Source: Skermanella rosea
GTDB lineage: Bacteria; Pseudomonadota; Alphaproteobacteria; Azospirillales; Azospirillaceae
Reading direction: 5' to 3'
Length of the DNA: 64,000 nucleotides
Assembly: GCF_016806835.2 (NCBI RefSeq)
Contig: NZ_CP086111.1
Span: 5,325,471 to 5,389,470 of the forward strand
The number at the start of each line of letters is the position of its first letter. Within the stretch, counting starts at the first letter, position 1. Shown here piece after piece: positions 9,204 to 18,113 of the stretch. The notes under the pieces are model-generated. The model searched no databases. It was not told the DNA's origin and saw nothing but the letters and a program-made list of their open reading frames with translations. The position numbers were made by a program, and so were the translations under genes.

Positions 9204-10163
9204 ATGACGCCCTCCCCGAAGACGCCTCGGCCGATCATCATCGATACAGATCCGGGGCAGGATGACGCGGTCGCCATCCTGCTCGCCCTCGCGGCACCCG
9301 AGGAACTCTCGATCCTGGGGATCACCGCGGTCGCCGGCAACGTGCCGCTGCCGCTGACGGAAAAGAACGTCCGGAAGATCTGCGAACTGGCGGGCCGGCC
9401 CGACATCCCCGTCTATGCCGGCTGCGCGCGTCCCATGGTGCGCCGGGGCGTCACGGCCGAGCATGTCCACGGCAGGACCGGCCTGGATGGCCCCGACCTG
9501 CCCGAGCCGACCATGGCCCTGCGGCCGGGACACGGCGTCGATTTCCTGGTCGAGACGCTGATGGCGGCGCACGACGCCTCGATCACGCTGTGCATGCTGG
9601 GTCCGCTGACCAACCTGGGCATGGCCCTGGTCAGGGAGCCGGCGATCGTCAACAAGATCCGCGAAGTCGTGCTGATGGGCGGCGGCTGGCGGGAAACCGG
9701 CAACATCACCCCGGCGGCCGAGTTCAACATCCATGTCGATCCCCACGCCGCGCACAACGTCTTCGCGTCGGGCGTGCCGATCACCATGATGCCGCTGGAC
9801 GTGACTCACAAGGCCCTGACGACCCGCCAGCGGGTCGAGCGCTTCCGCGCGCTGGGCACGCCGGTGGGAACGGCCGTGGCCGACCTGCTGGGCTTCTTCG
9901 AACGCTTCGACGAGGGCAAGTACGGGACCGACGGCGCCCCCCTGCACGATCCCTGCGTGATCGCCTGGCTGCTGCGCCCCGATCTGTTCAAGGGACGCCG
10001 CGTCGCGGTCGAGATCGAGACCGAGTCGGAGCGCACCATGGGCATGACCGTGGTCGACTGGTGGGGCGTGACCGCCCGGCCGGCCAACGCCCTGGTCATA
10101 AACCAGATCGATGCCGACGGGTTCTTCGACCTTCTGACCGAACGCCTTTCCCGTTTCCGGTGA
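9204..10163 (+). CDS. Nucleoside hydrolase
   Basis: Inosine-uridine-preferring nucleoside hydrolase family protein (about 319 aa), which cleaves the N-glycosidic bond of ribonucleosides to base and ribose for salvage. The defining N-terminal Ca2+ site DTDPGQDDA is at about residue 13, and the second metal/ribose-binding region NIHVDPHAAHNVF and the late LHDPCVIAWLL with its conserved His-Asp are present. GTG at 9183 would add seven residues. ATG at 9204 sits about 12 bp after GTGAAG and is preferred weakly. It converges on potC with only 9 bp between stops. Purine versus pyrimidine preference cannot be read from sequence. Confidence 0.92.
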   Translation: MTPSPKTPRPIIIDTDPGQDDAVAILLALAAPEELSILGITAVAGNVPLPLTEKNVRKICELAGRPDIPVYAGCARPMVRRGVTAEHVHGRTGLDGPDLPEPTMALRPGHGVDFLVETLMAAHDASITLCMLGPLTNLGMALVREPAIVNKIREVVLMGGGWRETGNITPAAEFNIHVDPHAAHNVFASGVPITMMPLDVTHKALTTRQRVERFRALGTPVGTAVADLLGFFERFDEGKYGTDGAPLHDPCVIAWLLRPDLFKGRRVAVEIETESERTMGMTVVDWWGVTARPANALVINQIDADGFFDLLTERLSRFR

Positions 10164-10172
10164 TCCGAAGCG

Positions 10173-11021
10173 TCAGGCCGCCGCCAGGACCGTGTCGGCC
10201 TGGACCGCGCGTCGCGCGGCCGCCTCCTGGCGGGCGGCCTCGCGGCGGCGTGCCAGTTCGTAGGCGAAGGCCCCCAGGACGGTCAGGCCGATCATGATGA
10301 CCGACAGCGCGTTGACCGCCGGCGTCAGGCCGGTGCGGACCTTCGACGCGATATAGACGGTCAGCGTGGTGTCCAGGCCGCGCACGAAGATGGTGGTGTT
10401 GTAGTTCTCGAAGCTCTGCAGGAAGGCGATGAAGGCGGCCGACAGGATCGCCGGCATCAGGTACGGCAGGGTTATGCGCCGGAACACCTGGAGATGGCTG
10501 GCCCCCAGGTCGAGCGCCGCCTCCTCCAGCGTCAGGTCGAACCGCTGGAGCCGGGCCATGAACAGCAGCATCGCATAGGCCGCGATGAAGCTGGACTGGG
10601 CGATCACGGTCAGGAAGATGCCGCCCTTGACGTCGAGCCAGCGGTCCCAGAACACCAGGGTCGAGATCCCGATGATCACGCCGGGCGTCAGCAGGGGCGA
10701 GACCATGACGGCGTAGAGCACCGTGCGCGCCCGGCTCCTCAGCCGGTACAGCAGCAGGGCCGCGGCCAGCCCGATCGGCACCGCCAGGGCGATCACTCCC
10801 AAGGCTATCACGAAACTTGTCCACAGGGCTGTCCACATGGCCCCGTCGTTCCACAGCACCTTGAACCAGTCGAGCGTGAAGCCCAGCCACGGCGCCACGG
10901 TCGGGAACCGGCTGGTGTTGAAAGTCGCGGCGGTCATGATGATCAGCGGCAGGAACAGATAGCCGAAGAACACCACGAGATAGAGCGTGACCAGGGCGGA
11001 GCGGATGCGGTCGGCGGTCAT
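10173..11021 (-). CDS. potC: Polyamine-type ABC transporter permease (PotC/PotI-like), separated from its operon
   Basis: Inner-membrane permease of 282 aa with six helices. The EAA-loop signature EEAALDLGASHLQVFRRITLP lies near residues 165-185, as in PotC/PotI. ATG at 11021 is preceded by CAGGAGA at 9 nt. The likely partners potD, potA and potB sit on the same strand at 28172-31391, in the order that normally continues directly into potC. Between them lie 17 kb of opposite-strand genes. The gene is intact but must now use its own promoter or read-through. Exact substrate (putrescine, spermidine or another small cation) is unknown. Confidence 0.9.
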   Translation of the reverse strand: MTADRIRSALVTLYLVVFFGYLFLPLIIMTAATFNTSRFPTVAPWLGFTLDWFKVLWNDGAMWTALWTSFVIALGVIALAVPIGLAAALLLYRLRSRARTVLYAVMVSPLLTPGVIIGISTLVFWDRWLDVKGGIFLTVIAQSSFIAAYAMLLFMARLQRFDLTLEEAALDLGASHLQVFRRITLPYLMPAILSAAFIAFLQSFENYNTTIFVRGLDTTLTVYIASKVRTGLTPAVNALSVIMIGLTVLGAFAYELARRREAARQEAAARRAVQADTVLAAA

Positions 11022-11238
11022 CAAACGGTCTCCTGTTGCGCTGTCCACATGTTTCCACACCCCGGTTGCCGGCGGCGCCCGGACGTTAATTCTTGGCTAA
11101 CCAAAATATCGGCCGGACCTTCCCCGGCTTTACCAGATGTCGCGGCCGATGCCTATTATATTGCTTCCAGTACCTTGTTAAACCTTGCATAATCCGCCCC
11201 TGCGATGGCCTACCGGTCGACCCCAGGCGGAGTACAGA

Positions 11239-14200
11239 ATGCCGTTGCCAGAACTTCCGCACTATCCGGATGTCGTCAGCCTCATCCCGAACAGCGGCGT
11301 TCAATTCCTGGATTTCGGTTTCAGCCTGATCGACGGCGACGGCAGGAAGAACCCGAAGGCGCCGACCGACTGGGGCTTCTACGATCCCCATCCCGACACC
11401 CGGACGGGCGCGCAGGAACTGCCGATCCTGCTGCGCCGCGGTGCCGACGACATCACGCCGGGTCGCGAGGACTACGCGATCGACGTCAAGCGGCTGCTCC
11501 AGTTCGTCGGGCGGACCTGGCTGCCGATCCCGCTGTTCCGGGAGGAGCCCGGCCGGTCCTTCCACCACGGCCCGGTCAACTGGTCCAGGGCCTACCTGGT
11601 GCAGCTCCCGGAGCGGGACAGGGCGGGCAACGAATACCGCCTGGTGGTGGCCCTGGATACCGGCCTGATGGAGGAATATGACGACGGCGGCTATCTCGCC
11701 CCGTCGCCCGACGACGCCCGGAACGGCCGCCGCTTCTCGCTCCCGGGCAGGACCGACTTCTATAATTTCCTGCTGTGCCAGCCCTGGCTCAAGGGGTGGC
11801 TGAACGAGCTGTTCAAGACCATGGTCGAGCAGGAGGAGAGCCGCCGCGCCAACCGGCGCGAGGTCACCCTGTCGCAGGAAGAGCTGGTGGACCGGATGAG
11901 CGGGCCGAACGAGCCGCTCGCCCGCTACATGGCCTTCGTCGACCTGCTGTACCAGCTGGACTTCCTGCCCAAGCTGCTGTTCAGCGACACGGTCACCGCC
12001 GCGAAGCAGGTCTTCGTCGACGTGGACATGGTGCTCGACCTGGGCAACTCCCGCACCTGCGGCCTGCTGGTGGAGGCGGAGCCGGACAGCCGGGGCGCCG
12101 ACATCAACCGCGCCTTCCGGCTGGAGCTGCGCGACCTGTCCCAGCCGGAGCAGGTCTATGCCGACCCGTTCGACAGCCGGTTCGAGTTCGCGATCGCCCG
12201 GTTCGGCCTGAACCACCATTCCCACCGCAGCGGCCGGGCCGACGCCTTCTCCTGGTCCACCATCGTCCGCGTCGGGCCGGAGGCGGTCCGCATGGCCGGC
12301 TCTCGCCGGGGCAGCGAGGGGCGCACCGGCATGTCGAGCCCCAAGCGCTACCTGTGGGACGAGGAGCCGAGCCAGCAGTCCTGGCGCTTCAACGGCCAGA
12401 CCCTGGACGACGAGATGGAAGGGTTCGCGGCCCAGGGCGTGTTCGCCGGCCTGGTCAACGACGCGGGCAAGCCGCTGCACCAGGTCAACCCGGGGGAGGA
12501 CGACCTGCCGACCCTGCTGGCCCGCTATTCCCGGTCCAACCTGGTCAGCTTCGCCTTGGCGGAGATCCTGCTCCAGGCGCTGGTCATGATCAACGCGCCG
12601 GCCCAGCGGCTGCGCCGGCGCAACGCCGACCTGCCGCGCCGGCTGCGCCGCCTGATCCTGACCATGCCGACCGCCCTGTCGCTGGCGGAGCGCGAACTGC
12701 TCCGCGCCAGGGCGGAAGCCGCGCGCGACCTGCTCTACCTGTGCCTGGGCCGGGCCGAGCGGCAGTTCGGCGACGAGCCGGGCAAGCTGCACTGGATCGA
12801 GGGCTCGCCGCCCGAGATCATCCTGAAATGGGACGAGGCGAGCGCCACCCAGGTGGTCTATCTCTACAGCCAGATCGCGCTGGCCTTCTCCGGCGATGCC
12901 CGCGCCTTCATCCGCGCGGTCCGGGGCGGCGGATCCGGCCAGGGGGACGACGGAAGCAGCCTGCGAGTCGCCACGCTGGACATCGGCGGCGGCACCACCG
13001 ACCTGGTGATCACCGCTCTCCGGGCGGACGGCCAGGGCAGCAACGTCACGATCTTTCCCCGGCAGCTGTTCCGCGAGAGCTTCTCGCTGGCCGGTGACGA
13101 CATCGTCCAGCTCCTGGCGCGCGAGGTCGCGGTGACCGCGCTGTCCCGCACCGTCGAGCAGTCGATCGGGCGCGAACGCGCCGAGGCGCTGACCCAGGAG
13201 CTGTTCGGCGGCAACCGCGGCGACATGTCGGCGGAGGAGCAGCTTCGCCGCCAGCAGTTCGCCATGCAGATCGCCGCCCCGGTCGCGGTGGCGCTGCTGG
13301 GCGAGTACGAGGGGTACGACCCGATCAATCCGCCGCCGGTGGAGATCAGGAAGATCGGCGACTTCTTCCGGCCCGACGCCCCGCCGCCGCCGGGGCTGGT
13401 CCAGTCCCTGGAACGCACCGTCGCCGGGGCGGGCGCCACCGACTTCCGCCTGATGGAGGTGCCGATCCCGGTCGATCTGGTCGACGTGGATCGGATCGTC
13501 CGCAGCCTGACCGGCGACATGGTCCGCGCCCTGGCGGAGGTGGTCTGGCATTACCGGGCGGACGTGATGCTGCTGTCGGGCCGGCCGTCGCGGTTCCCCG
13601 CGATCAAGGACTCGATCCTTGAGACGGGCGCGCTCCCGGCCCACCGGGTGATCGCCATGCATGAGTTCCGAGTCGGCCAGTGGTACCCGTTCCGCAACCG
13701 GGAGGCCCGGATCTCCGATCCCAAGACCACCGCCGCCGTCGGCGGCATGATCTGCCTGTTGGCCGAGGGCCATCTGCACAATTTCAACTTCCGGAGCGAC
13801 GACCTCTACGCCCGGTCGGTCGCCCGGTTCGTCGGCAAGGTCGAGGCCGGCAACTCCAACAACCGGCTCCAGGCCCAGGACGTCTATCTCTCGGACCTGG
13901 ATTTCGAGACGATCGAGGACCTGCCGGAAGCGAAGTTCGAGTTCCGCGGGCCGCTCATGCTGGGCGTGCGCCAGTTCCCCAACCAGTGGTGGCCGGCAAG
14001 CCTGCTCTACATGATCGATTTCGCCGACGAGGAGGCCCGGTCCCGGGCGATGCGCCGGACGCCGCTGCGCGTGCAGCTGAAGCTGGAGAGCACGCGGCGC
14101 CCGCGCGGACGGCCGAACGAGCCGCAGGAAAAGGTGGTCAACGACCGCCTCGCCATCGGCGAGGTCGAGGATTCCGAGGGCAGCGTGCTGAGCGGCCGGC

Positions 14201-14283
14201 AGCAGCCGCTGCGCATGCGGCTCCAGACGCTGCGCAACCGCGACGGATACTGGCTTGACACCGGCATCCTGATCGACGTCTGA
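11239..14283 (+). CDS. srfB: SrfB family protein with actin/Hsp70-type ATPase motifs
   Basis: Protein of 1014 aa matching the SrfB virulence-factor family (named from Salmonella srfABC). Residues 266-275 read LDLGNSRTCG, a phosphate-1-type loop. Residues 580-588 read LDIGGGTTD, a phosphate-2 loop, and 778-785 read LLSGRPSR, resembling the adenosine motif. Together these place it in the actin/Hsp70/sugar-kinase ATPase fold. The N-terminal 260 residues have no recognised domain. There is no signal peptide, so it is cytoplasmic. ATG at 11239 follows GGCGGAG at 8 nt. It opens the 11-gene block and is followed 25 bp later by srfC. Biochemical function is unknown; the ATPase inference is mine from the motifs. 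Confidence 0.88.
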   Translation: MPLPELPHYPDVVSLIPNSGVQFLDFGFSLIDGDGRKNPKAPTDWGFYDPHPDTRTGAQELPILLRRGADDITPGREDYAIDVKRLLQFVGRTWLPIPLFREEPGRSFHHGPVNWSRAYLVQLPERDRAGNEYRLVVALDTGLMEEYDDGGYLAPSPDDARNGRRFSLPGRTDFYNFLLCQPWLKGWLNELFKTMVEQEESRRANRREVTLSQEELVDRMSGPNEPLARYMAFVDLLYQLDFLPKLLFSDTVTAAKQVFVDVDMVLDLGNSRTCGLLVEAEPDSRGADINRAFRLELRDLSQPEQVYADPFDSRFEFAIARFGLNHHSHRSGRADAFSWSTIVRVGPEAVRMAGSRRGSEGRTGMSSPKRYLWDEEPSQQSWRFNGQTLDDEMEGFAAQGVFAGLVNDAGKPLHQVNPGEDDLPTLLARYSRSNLVSFALAEILLQALVMINAPAQRLRRRNADLPRRLRRLILTMPTALSLAERELLRARAEAARDLLYLCLGRAERQFGDEPGKLHWIEGSPPEIILKWDEASATQVVYLYSQIALAFSGDARAFIRAVRGGGSGQGDDGSSLRVATLDIGGGTTDLVITALRADGQGSNVTIFPRQLFRESFSLAGDDIVQLLAREVAVTALSRTVEQSIGRERAEALTQELFGGNRGDMSAEEQLRRQQFAMQIAAPVAVALLGEYEGYDPINPPPVEIRKIGDFFRPDAPPPPGLVQSLERTVAGAGATDFRLMEVPIPVDLVDVDRIVRSLTGDMVRALAEVVWHYRADVMLLSGRPSRFPAIKDSILETGALPAHRVIAMHEFRVGQWYPFRNREARISDPKTTAAVGGMICLLAEGHLHNFNFRSDDLYARSVARFVGKVEAGNSNNRLQAQDVYLSDLDFETIEDLPEAKFEFRGPLMLGVRQFPNQWWPASLLYMIDFADEEARSRAMRRTPLRVQLKLESTRRPRGRPNEPQEKVVNDRLAIGEVEDSEGSVLSGRQQPLRMRLQTLRNRDGYWLDTGILIDV

Positions 14284-14308
14284 GATCGGGGCGCAGGGGA
14301 GCGTAGAC

Positions 14309-17017
14309 ATGAACGACCAGCAGATCCGCTTGAAGTCCGCCGCGGACCGCATCGCCGCCACCGCCCGCCGGAGCAGGGCCTGGGTGTCCGAGACCCGCGG
14401 CGCCTCCGTCTCGGTCGCCAACGAGGCCGACAGCCTGGTCACCGAGGCCCGCCGGGTCGAGAGCGTGGCGCGCAAGCTGTCGCGCGCGGCCGAGCGCCGC
14501 ATGTGCGTCGGCGTCTACGGCGCCAGCCAGCAGGGCAAGTCCTACCTGGTCTCCGTCCTGGCGCGCCCGCCCGGCAAGGCCGGCCTGCTCGCCCGTTTCG
14601 GGGCGGACCGGTTGGACTTCATCACCGAGATCAACCCGTCCGGCGGCAAGGAATCGACCGGGCTGGTCACCCGCTTCACCGTGCATCCGCCCGAAGGCCC
14701 GACGGATCCGGACTTCCCCGTGGATGTCCGGCTGCTGACCGAGACCGACATCGTCAAGATCCTGTCCAACGCCTTCCAGAGCGACTTCGACCAGAACAAC
14801 CTGAAGATCGAGCGCCCGCGCGGCGAGACGGTGCGCAAGCTTCTCGCCGCCTGCGAGAGCCTGCGGAAATCCCAGCCGGCCGCCCGCCACCTGGACGAGA
14901 TCACGCTGTTCGACATCGGCGAGTATTTCGGCAAGAACTTCAGCAACCGCTGGCAGGAGCTTCAGCCCCTGGGCTATTGGGACCGGCTGGTCGAGCTCGC
15001 GCCGTTCCTGGACATCGCCGGCCGGGCCAAGCTGTTCAGCGTGCTGTGGGGCGGCATCGACGACCTGACCGAGCTGTACAAGACGCTGGTGGCGGCCCTG
15101 GACCGGCTGGGCCACGCACCAGACGCCGTGACGCAGCTCGCATCCCTCCAGCCCCGCAACACCAGCATCATCGACGTCGCGGCGCTGAAGCGCCTGGGCC
15201 AGCCGTCCGACGCCAAGGACCTGCTGCGCCTGCGCAGCCTGGCGGACGGCCGGCTGGGCGATCCGGTGGAGTTGCCGCGCGCCGTGGTGACGACCCTGGT
15301 GGCCGAACTGAGGATCACCATCGACGAGCTGCCCTGGCCGATGAACGCCCATACCGACCTGCTCGACTTCCCGGGCGCGCGGTCCCGCTACAAGCTGGCG
15401 GAGCTGCCCGAGCCGGGCGCCACCACGGGCGCGGACGAGCAAAGCCGCGAGGGCTTGGTGCTGGAGCTGCTGCTGCGCGGCAAGATCGCCTATCTGTTCC
15501 AGCGCTACTCGGAAGAGCGCGAGCTGACGGCCATGCTGCTGTGCATGGGCAACAAGCCGAACGAGGTCAAGGACTTAGGATTCCTGGTCCGGCACTGGAT
15601 CGAGCTGACCCACGGCGCCACGCCGGAACAGCGCGCCCGCGTGACCACTTCCCTGTTCCTCGTCCTGACCATGATCGACCTGGAGTTCCAGGCCAAGGCC
15701 GGCGAGGACATCGACCAGAAATGGCAGATCCGGCTGCACACCTCGCTGCTGGAACCGTACAAGTACGATGGCTGGGTCGACAACTTCGACGGCAAGCCGT
15801 TCGACAACACGCTGCTGCTGCGCAATCCCAATTTCGACCAGGAATGGCTGGTCGAGTACCGTACCAGGCCCGGCTCGCACGAGCCGGAGCGACCGCTGGT
15901 CGAGGAGGCTCTGTCCCGCCGCAACGAGGCGCACCGCCGGAAACTGGAGGACAGCTTCTTCGCCTCCACCCAGGTCCAGCGCCATGTCCGCGACCCGAGG
16001 GCGGCCTGGGAGGCGATCCTGAAGCTGAACGACGGCGGCGTCACCCATATCGTGGACCGCCTGACCGGAGTGTCCGACCCGGCGCTGAAGGCGGCCCAGG
16101 TCGAGCAGCGCCTGCGCGAGAGCGTCGCCCAGCTCCAGAACTCCCTCAAGCGCTTCTACCACGGCGTGGACGAGGAGGCCCGGCGCGAGAAGGAGGAAGC
16201 GCTGAAAGCCCTGCGCAAGGCCCTGGTCGCCGCCTTCCAGCGCAAGCGGTTCCGCACATTCCCGCGCTTCCTGTCCCACCTGATGGTCGGCGAGCGCGAC
16301 CTGCGCGAGATCGCGCTCAACGTCGCCATGATGAAGATCGAGGAGGCCGAGGAAGCGCCGCCCGACGACCTGGACATCTTCGGCAGCCCGGTGGCCGCCG
16401 CGGCCCCGGTCAGGGCCGCGCGGGACGACCGGCCCGCCCTGTTCGCCCGCGAGCTTCACCGGCACTGGGTCGCCCGGCTGCGCCACCTGCCGCAGGAGGA
16501 ACAGCTGCTTCAGCATTTCGGGCTGGAGGCGCAGACCGTGGGCGACCTGGTGGACCAACTGGTGATCGCGGCCGATCGCGTCGGGATGATCGACAAGGTG
16601 GCGACGGCGATCCGCAGCGAGACCGCGCTCGCCGCCATGCGCTGGGACGAGATCGCCGACCGGCTGGTCACCATAGCGTCCAACGCCTTCAACGTCTTCG
16701 TCGCCGAGATGGGGTTCCACGACGTGGCCCTCGCGCAACGGCCGGGCGTTCCGGAAGGCTCCCCCGCGCCGAACCACAGGGTCTTCGAGCCGCCACCGCC
16801 TGTGACCGGCGCGCTTCCGGTTCTGGGCGACGAGCCGCTGCTTCTGGAACAGCGCTATTTCATCGACTGGGGCGTCGCCTTCCTCCAGGCGGGGCTCGCC
16901 AACCTGAGCTACGGCGGCGGCCGGGAGCTGGACGAGGCGCAGAACCGGGCGCTCGGCGACATCCTGTCGAACCTTTCCGTAGACCGCCTGCTCGCAGGCC
17001 CGACCCGGCCGGCATGA
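14309..17017 (+). CDS. srfC: SrfC family putative virulence factor with P-loop GTPase motifs
   Basis: Protein of 902 aa. A Walker A/G1 loop GASQQGKS lies at residues 71-78, a possible switch threonine sits in KESTGLVTRF near 114-123, and a G3-like DFPG at 353-356 follows a hydrophobic strand. A long helical region with Arg/Glu-rich heptads runs from about 500 to 700. This layout fits the SrfC family and recalls dynamin-like large GTPases, with a wide gap between G1 and G3. No clear NKxD G4 motif is visible. It lacks a signal peptide. ATG at 14309 is preceded by AGGGGAG. Coupled expression with srfB implies the two nucleotide-binding proteins work together. Confidence 0.85.
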   Translation: MNDQQIRLKSAADRIAATARRSRAWVSETRGASVSVANEADSLVTEARRVESVARKLSRAAERRMCVGVYGASQQGKSYLVSVLARPPGKAGLLARFGADRLDFITEINPSGGKESTGLVTRFTVHPPEGPTDPDFPVDVRLLTETDIVKILSNAFQSDFDQNNLKIERPRGETVRKLLAACESLRKSQPAARHLDEITLFDIGEYFGKNFSNRWQELQPLGYWDRLVELAPFLDIAGRAKLFSVLWGGIDDLTELYKTLVAALDRLGHAPDAVTQLASLQPRNTSIIDVAALKRLGQPSDAKDLLRLRSLADGRLGDPVELPRAVVTTLVAELRITIDELPWPMNAHTDLLDFPGARSRYKLAELPEPGATTGADEQSREGLVLELLLRGKIAYLFQRYSEERELTAMLLCMGNKPNEVKDLGFLVRHWIELTHGATPEQRARVTTSLFLVLTMIDLEFQAKAGEDIDQKWQIRLHTSLLEPYKYDGWVDNFDGKPFDNTLLLRNPNFDQEWLVEYRTRPGSHEPERPLVEEALSRRNEAHRRKLEDSFFASTQVQRHVRDPRAAWEAILKLNDGGVTHIVDRLTGVSDPALKAAQVEQRLRESVAQLQNSLKRFYHGVDEEARREKEEALKALRKALVAAFQRKRFRTFPRFLSHLMVGERDLREIALNVAMMKIEEAEEAPPDDLDIFGSPVAAAAPVRAARDDRPALFARELHRHWVARLRHLPQEEQLLQHFGLEAQTVGDLVDQLVIAADRVGMIDKVATAIRSETALAAMRWDEIADRLVTIASNAFNVFVAEMGFHDVALAQRPGVPEGSPAPNHRVFEPPPPVTGALPVLGDEPLLLEQRYFIDWGVAFLQAGLANLSYGGGRELDEAQNRALGDILSNLSVDRLLAGPTRPA

Positions 17018-17039
17018 CGGCGCCCGAGGACCTTGGATA

Positions 17040-18113
17040 ATGGCCACAGAAGTCACCCAGCCGCCGGGCTCGGCCCCGGGCGCCGCCCTGATCTCCGTCA
17101 GCGGTCGGCAAGGCCTCGACCCGGAAAGCCTGCGGCTCGCGATCGCCCAGCCCAACGGGCAGAAATTCCTCCAGCAGTACGGGGCCGGCGACGCCTGGGG
17201 CTCGACCCGGACCTGGCTGAAGCCGGCCGGGGCGGAGCTGGACGGCGCCCTGCTCCGCATCCGGGTTGACGAGAGGCTGACCTGGAATCTCCAGGCCAAC
17301 GTGACCTACCTGCTGGCGCTCGCTGATGCCGGCGGCGAGTCGCCGGGGGAGGAGCGGCTCCGCTGGAAGGCCATCCGCCTGCCGTCCGAAGCGCCTCCGC
17401 GAGCGGCCGAGCCCGAACCGGAGCCGGAACCGGTGGTTACGGCAACTGAACCCGAGCCCGAGCCGTTGCCCGCCCCGGAACTGAAGGCCCCGGAACGGCA
17501 ACCGAAACCCGAACCGCACCGCCCCCGCTGGCTGGTGCCGGCGCTCGCGGCGCTGGTAGCCCTTGTCGCGGCGGGTGGCGGCGCGTGGTGGTTCCTGAAC
17601 CGGGAAGAACCGGTGCCCCCGGTCGCGGAAAGTCCCGCCCCGCCGCCCGAGGCGCCTCCCGCTCCCGCCGCCCCGCTGACCACGGCGACGGCGACGGCGT
17701 TCCTGCGCACCAGCCCGGACCCGGCCGGCGCCCTGACGGAGGCGAAGCGCTACATGCAGGAAGGCTCCCGCGACGCGGTCCAGGGCGCTCTCCTGCTGTT
17801 CCGGCGCGCGGCCGACGGCGGCCAGCCCGAAGCGGCGACCGCGATCGGCGCCATGTACGACCCGGAGACCTTCTCCCCCGAGCGCAGCGCCGTTCCGGCC
17901 CCCGATGCCGAGAAGGCCCAGCTCTGGTACGAGAAAGCCGCCGACGCCAACGACGCCGAGGGATTATACCGCCTCGGTCGCCTGTTCATCAGCGGGCGCG
18001 TCGAGGGACCGGGGATCTCCCCGGAAGCCGGCGTCAGAACCCTCCAGCGCGCCGCCCAGCTCGGCCACCCCGAGGCGAAGGCGGAACTGGAAAAACTCGG
18101 ACAGCCGCAATGA
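17040..18113 (+). CDS. Single-pass membrane protein with proline-rich linker and Sel1-like repeats
   Basis: Protein of 357 aa. Residues 1-115 form a folded N-terminal region that looks cytoplasmic, followed by a Pro/Glu repeat tract (PEPEPEPV), one transmembrane helix near 165-185 (WLVPALAALVALVAAGGGAWWFL), a second Pro/Ala linker, then Sel1/TPR-like repeats from about 235 to the end (AVQGALLLFRRAADGGQPEAA, AQLWYEKAADANDAEGLYRLG and LQRAAQLGHPEAKAEL). Sel1 repeats mediate protein-protein contacts, here probably in the periplasm. It starts 22 bp after srfC. The stop overlaps the next ATG (ATGA). No closer family is recognised. Confidence 0.82.
   Translation: MATEVTQPPGSAPGAALISVSGRQGLDPESLRLAIAQPNGQKFLQQYGAGDAWGSTRTWLKPAGAELDGALLRIRVDERLTWNLQANVTYLLALADAGGESPGEERLRWKAIRLPSEAPPRAAEPEPEPEPVVTATEPEPEPLPAPELKAPERQPKPEPHRPRWLVPALAALVALVAAGGGAWWFLNREEPVPPVAESPAPPPEAPPAPAAPLTTATATAFLRTSPDPAGALTEAKRYMQEGSRDAVQGALLLFRRAADGGQPEAATAIGAMYDPETFSPERSAVPAPDAEKAQLWYEKAADANDAEGLYRLGRLFISGRVEGPGISPEAGVRTLQRAAQLGHPEAKAELEKLGQPQ

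Noticed and set aside
11086..14502. Open frame of over 1100 codons on the minus strand opposite srfB
   Set aside because: It is the antisense shadow of srfB: Arg/Gln/Val-rich composition, no family motifs, no ribosome-binding site, and it exists because stops are rare at this G+C.
17400..17500. Proline/glutamate repeat DNA (CCGGAGCCGGAA-like) as a CRISPR-like or tandem array
   Set aside because: It encodes the in-frame Pro-Glu linker of a membrane protein. No spaced direct repeats typical of CRISPR occur anywhere in the window.
17585..18109. Extension of the vWA gene upstream into the Sel1 gene
   Set aside because: That stretch is the +1 shadow of the Sel1 gene; the ATGA overlap at 18110 gives a normal boundary.
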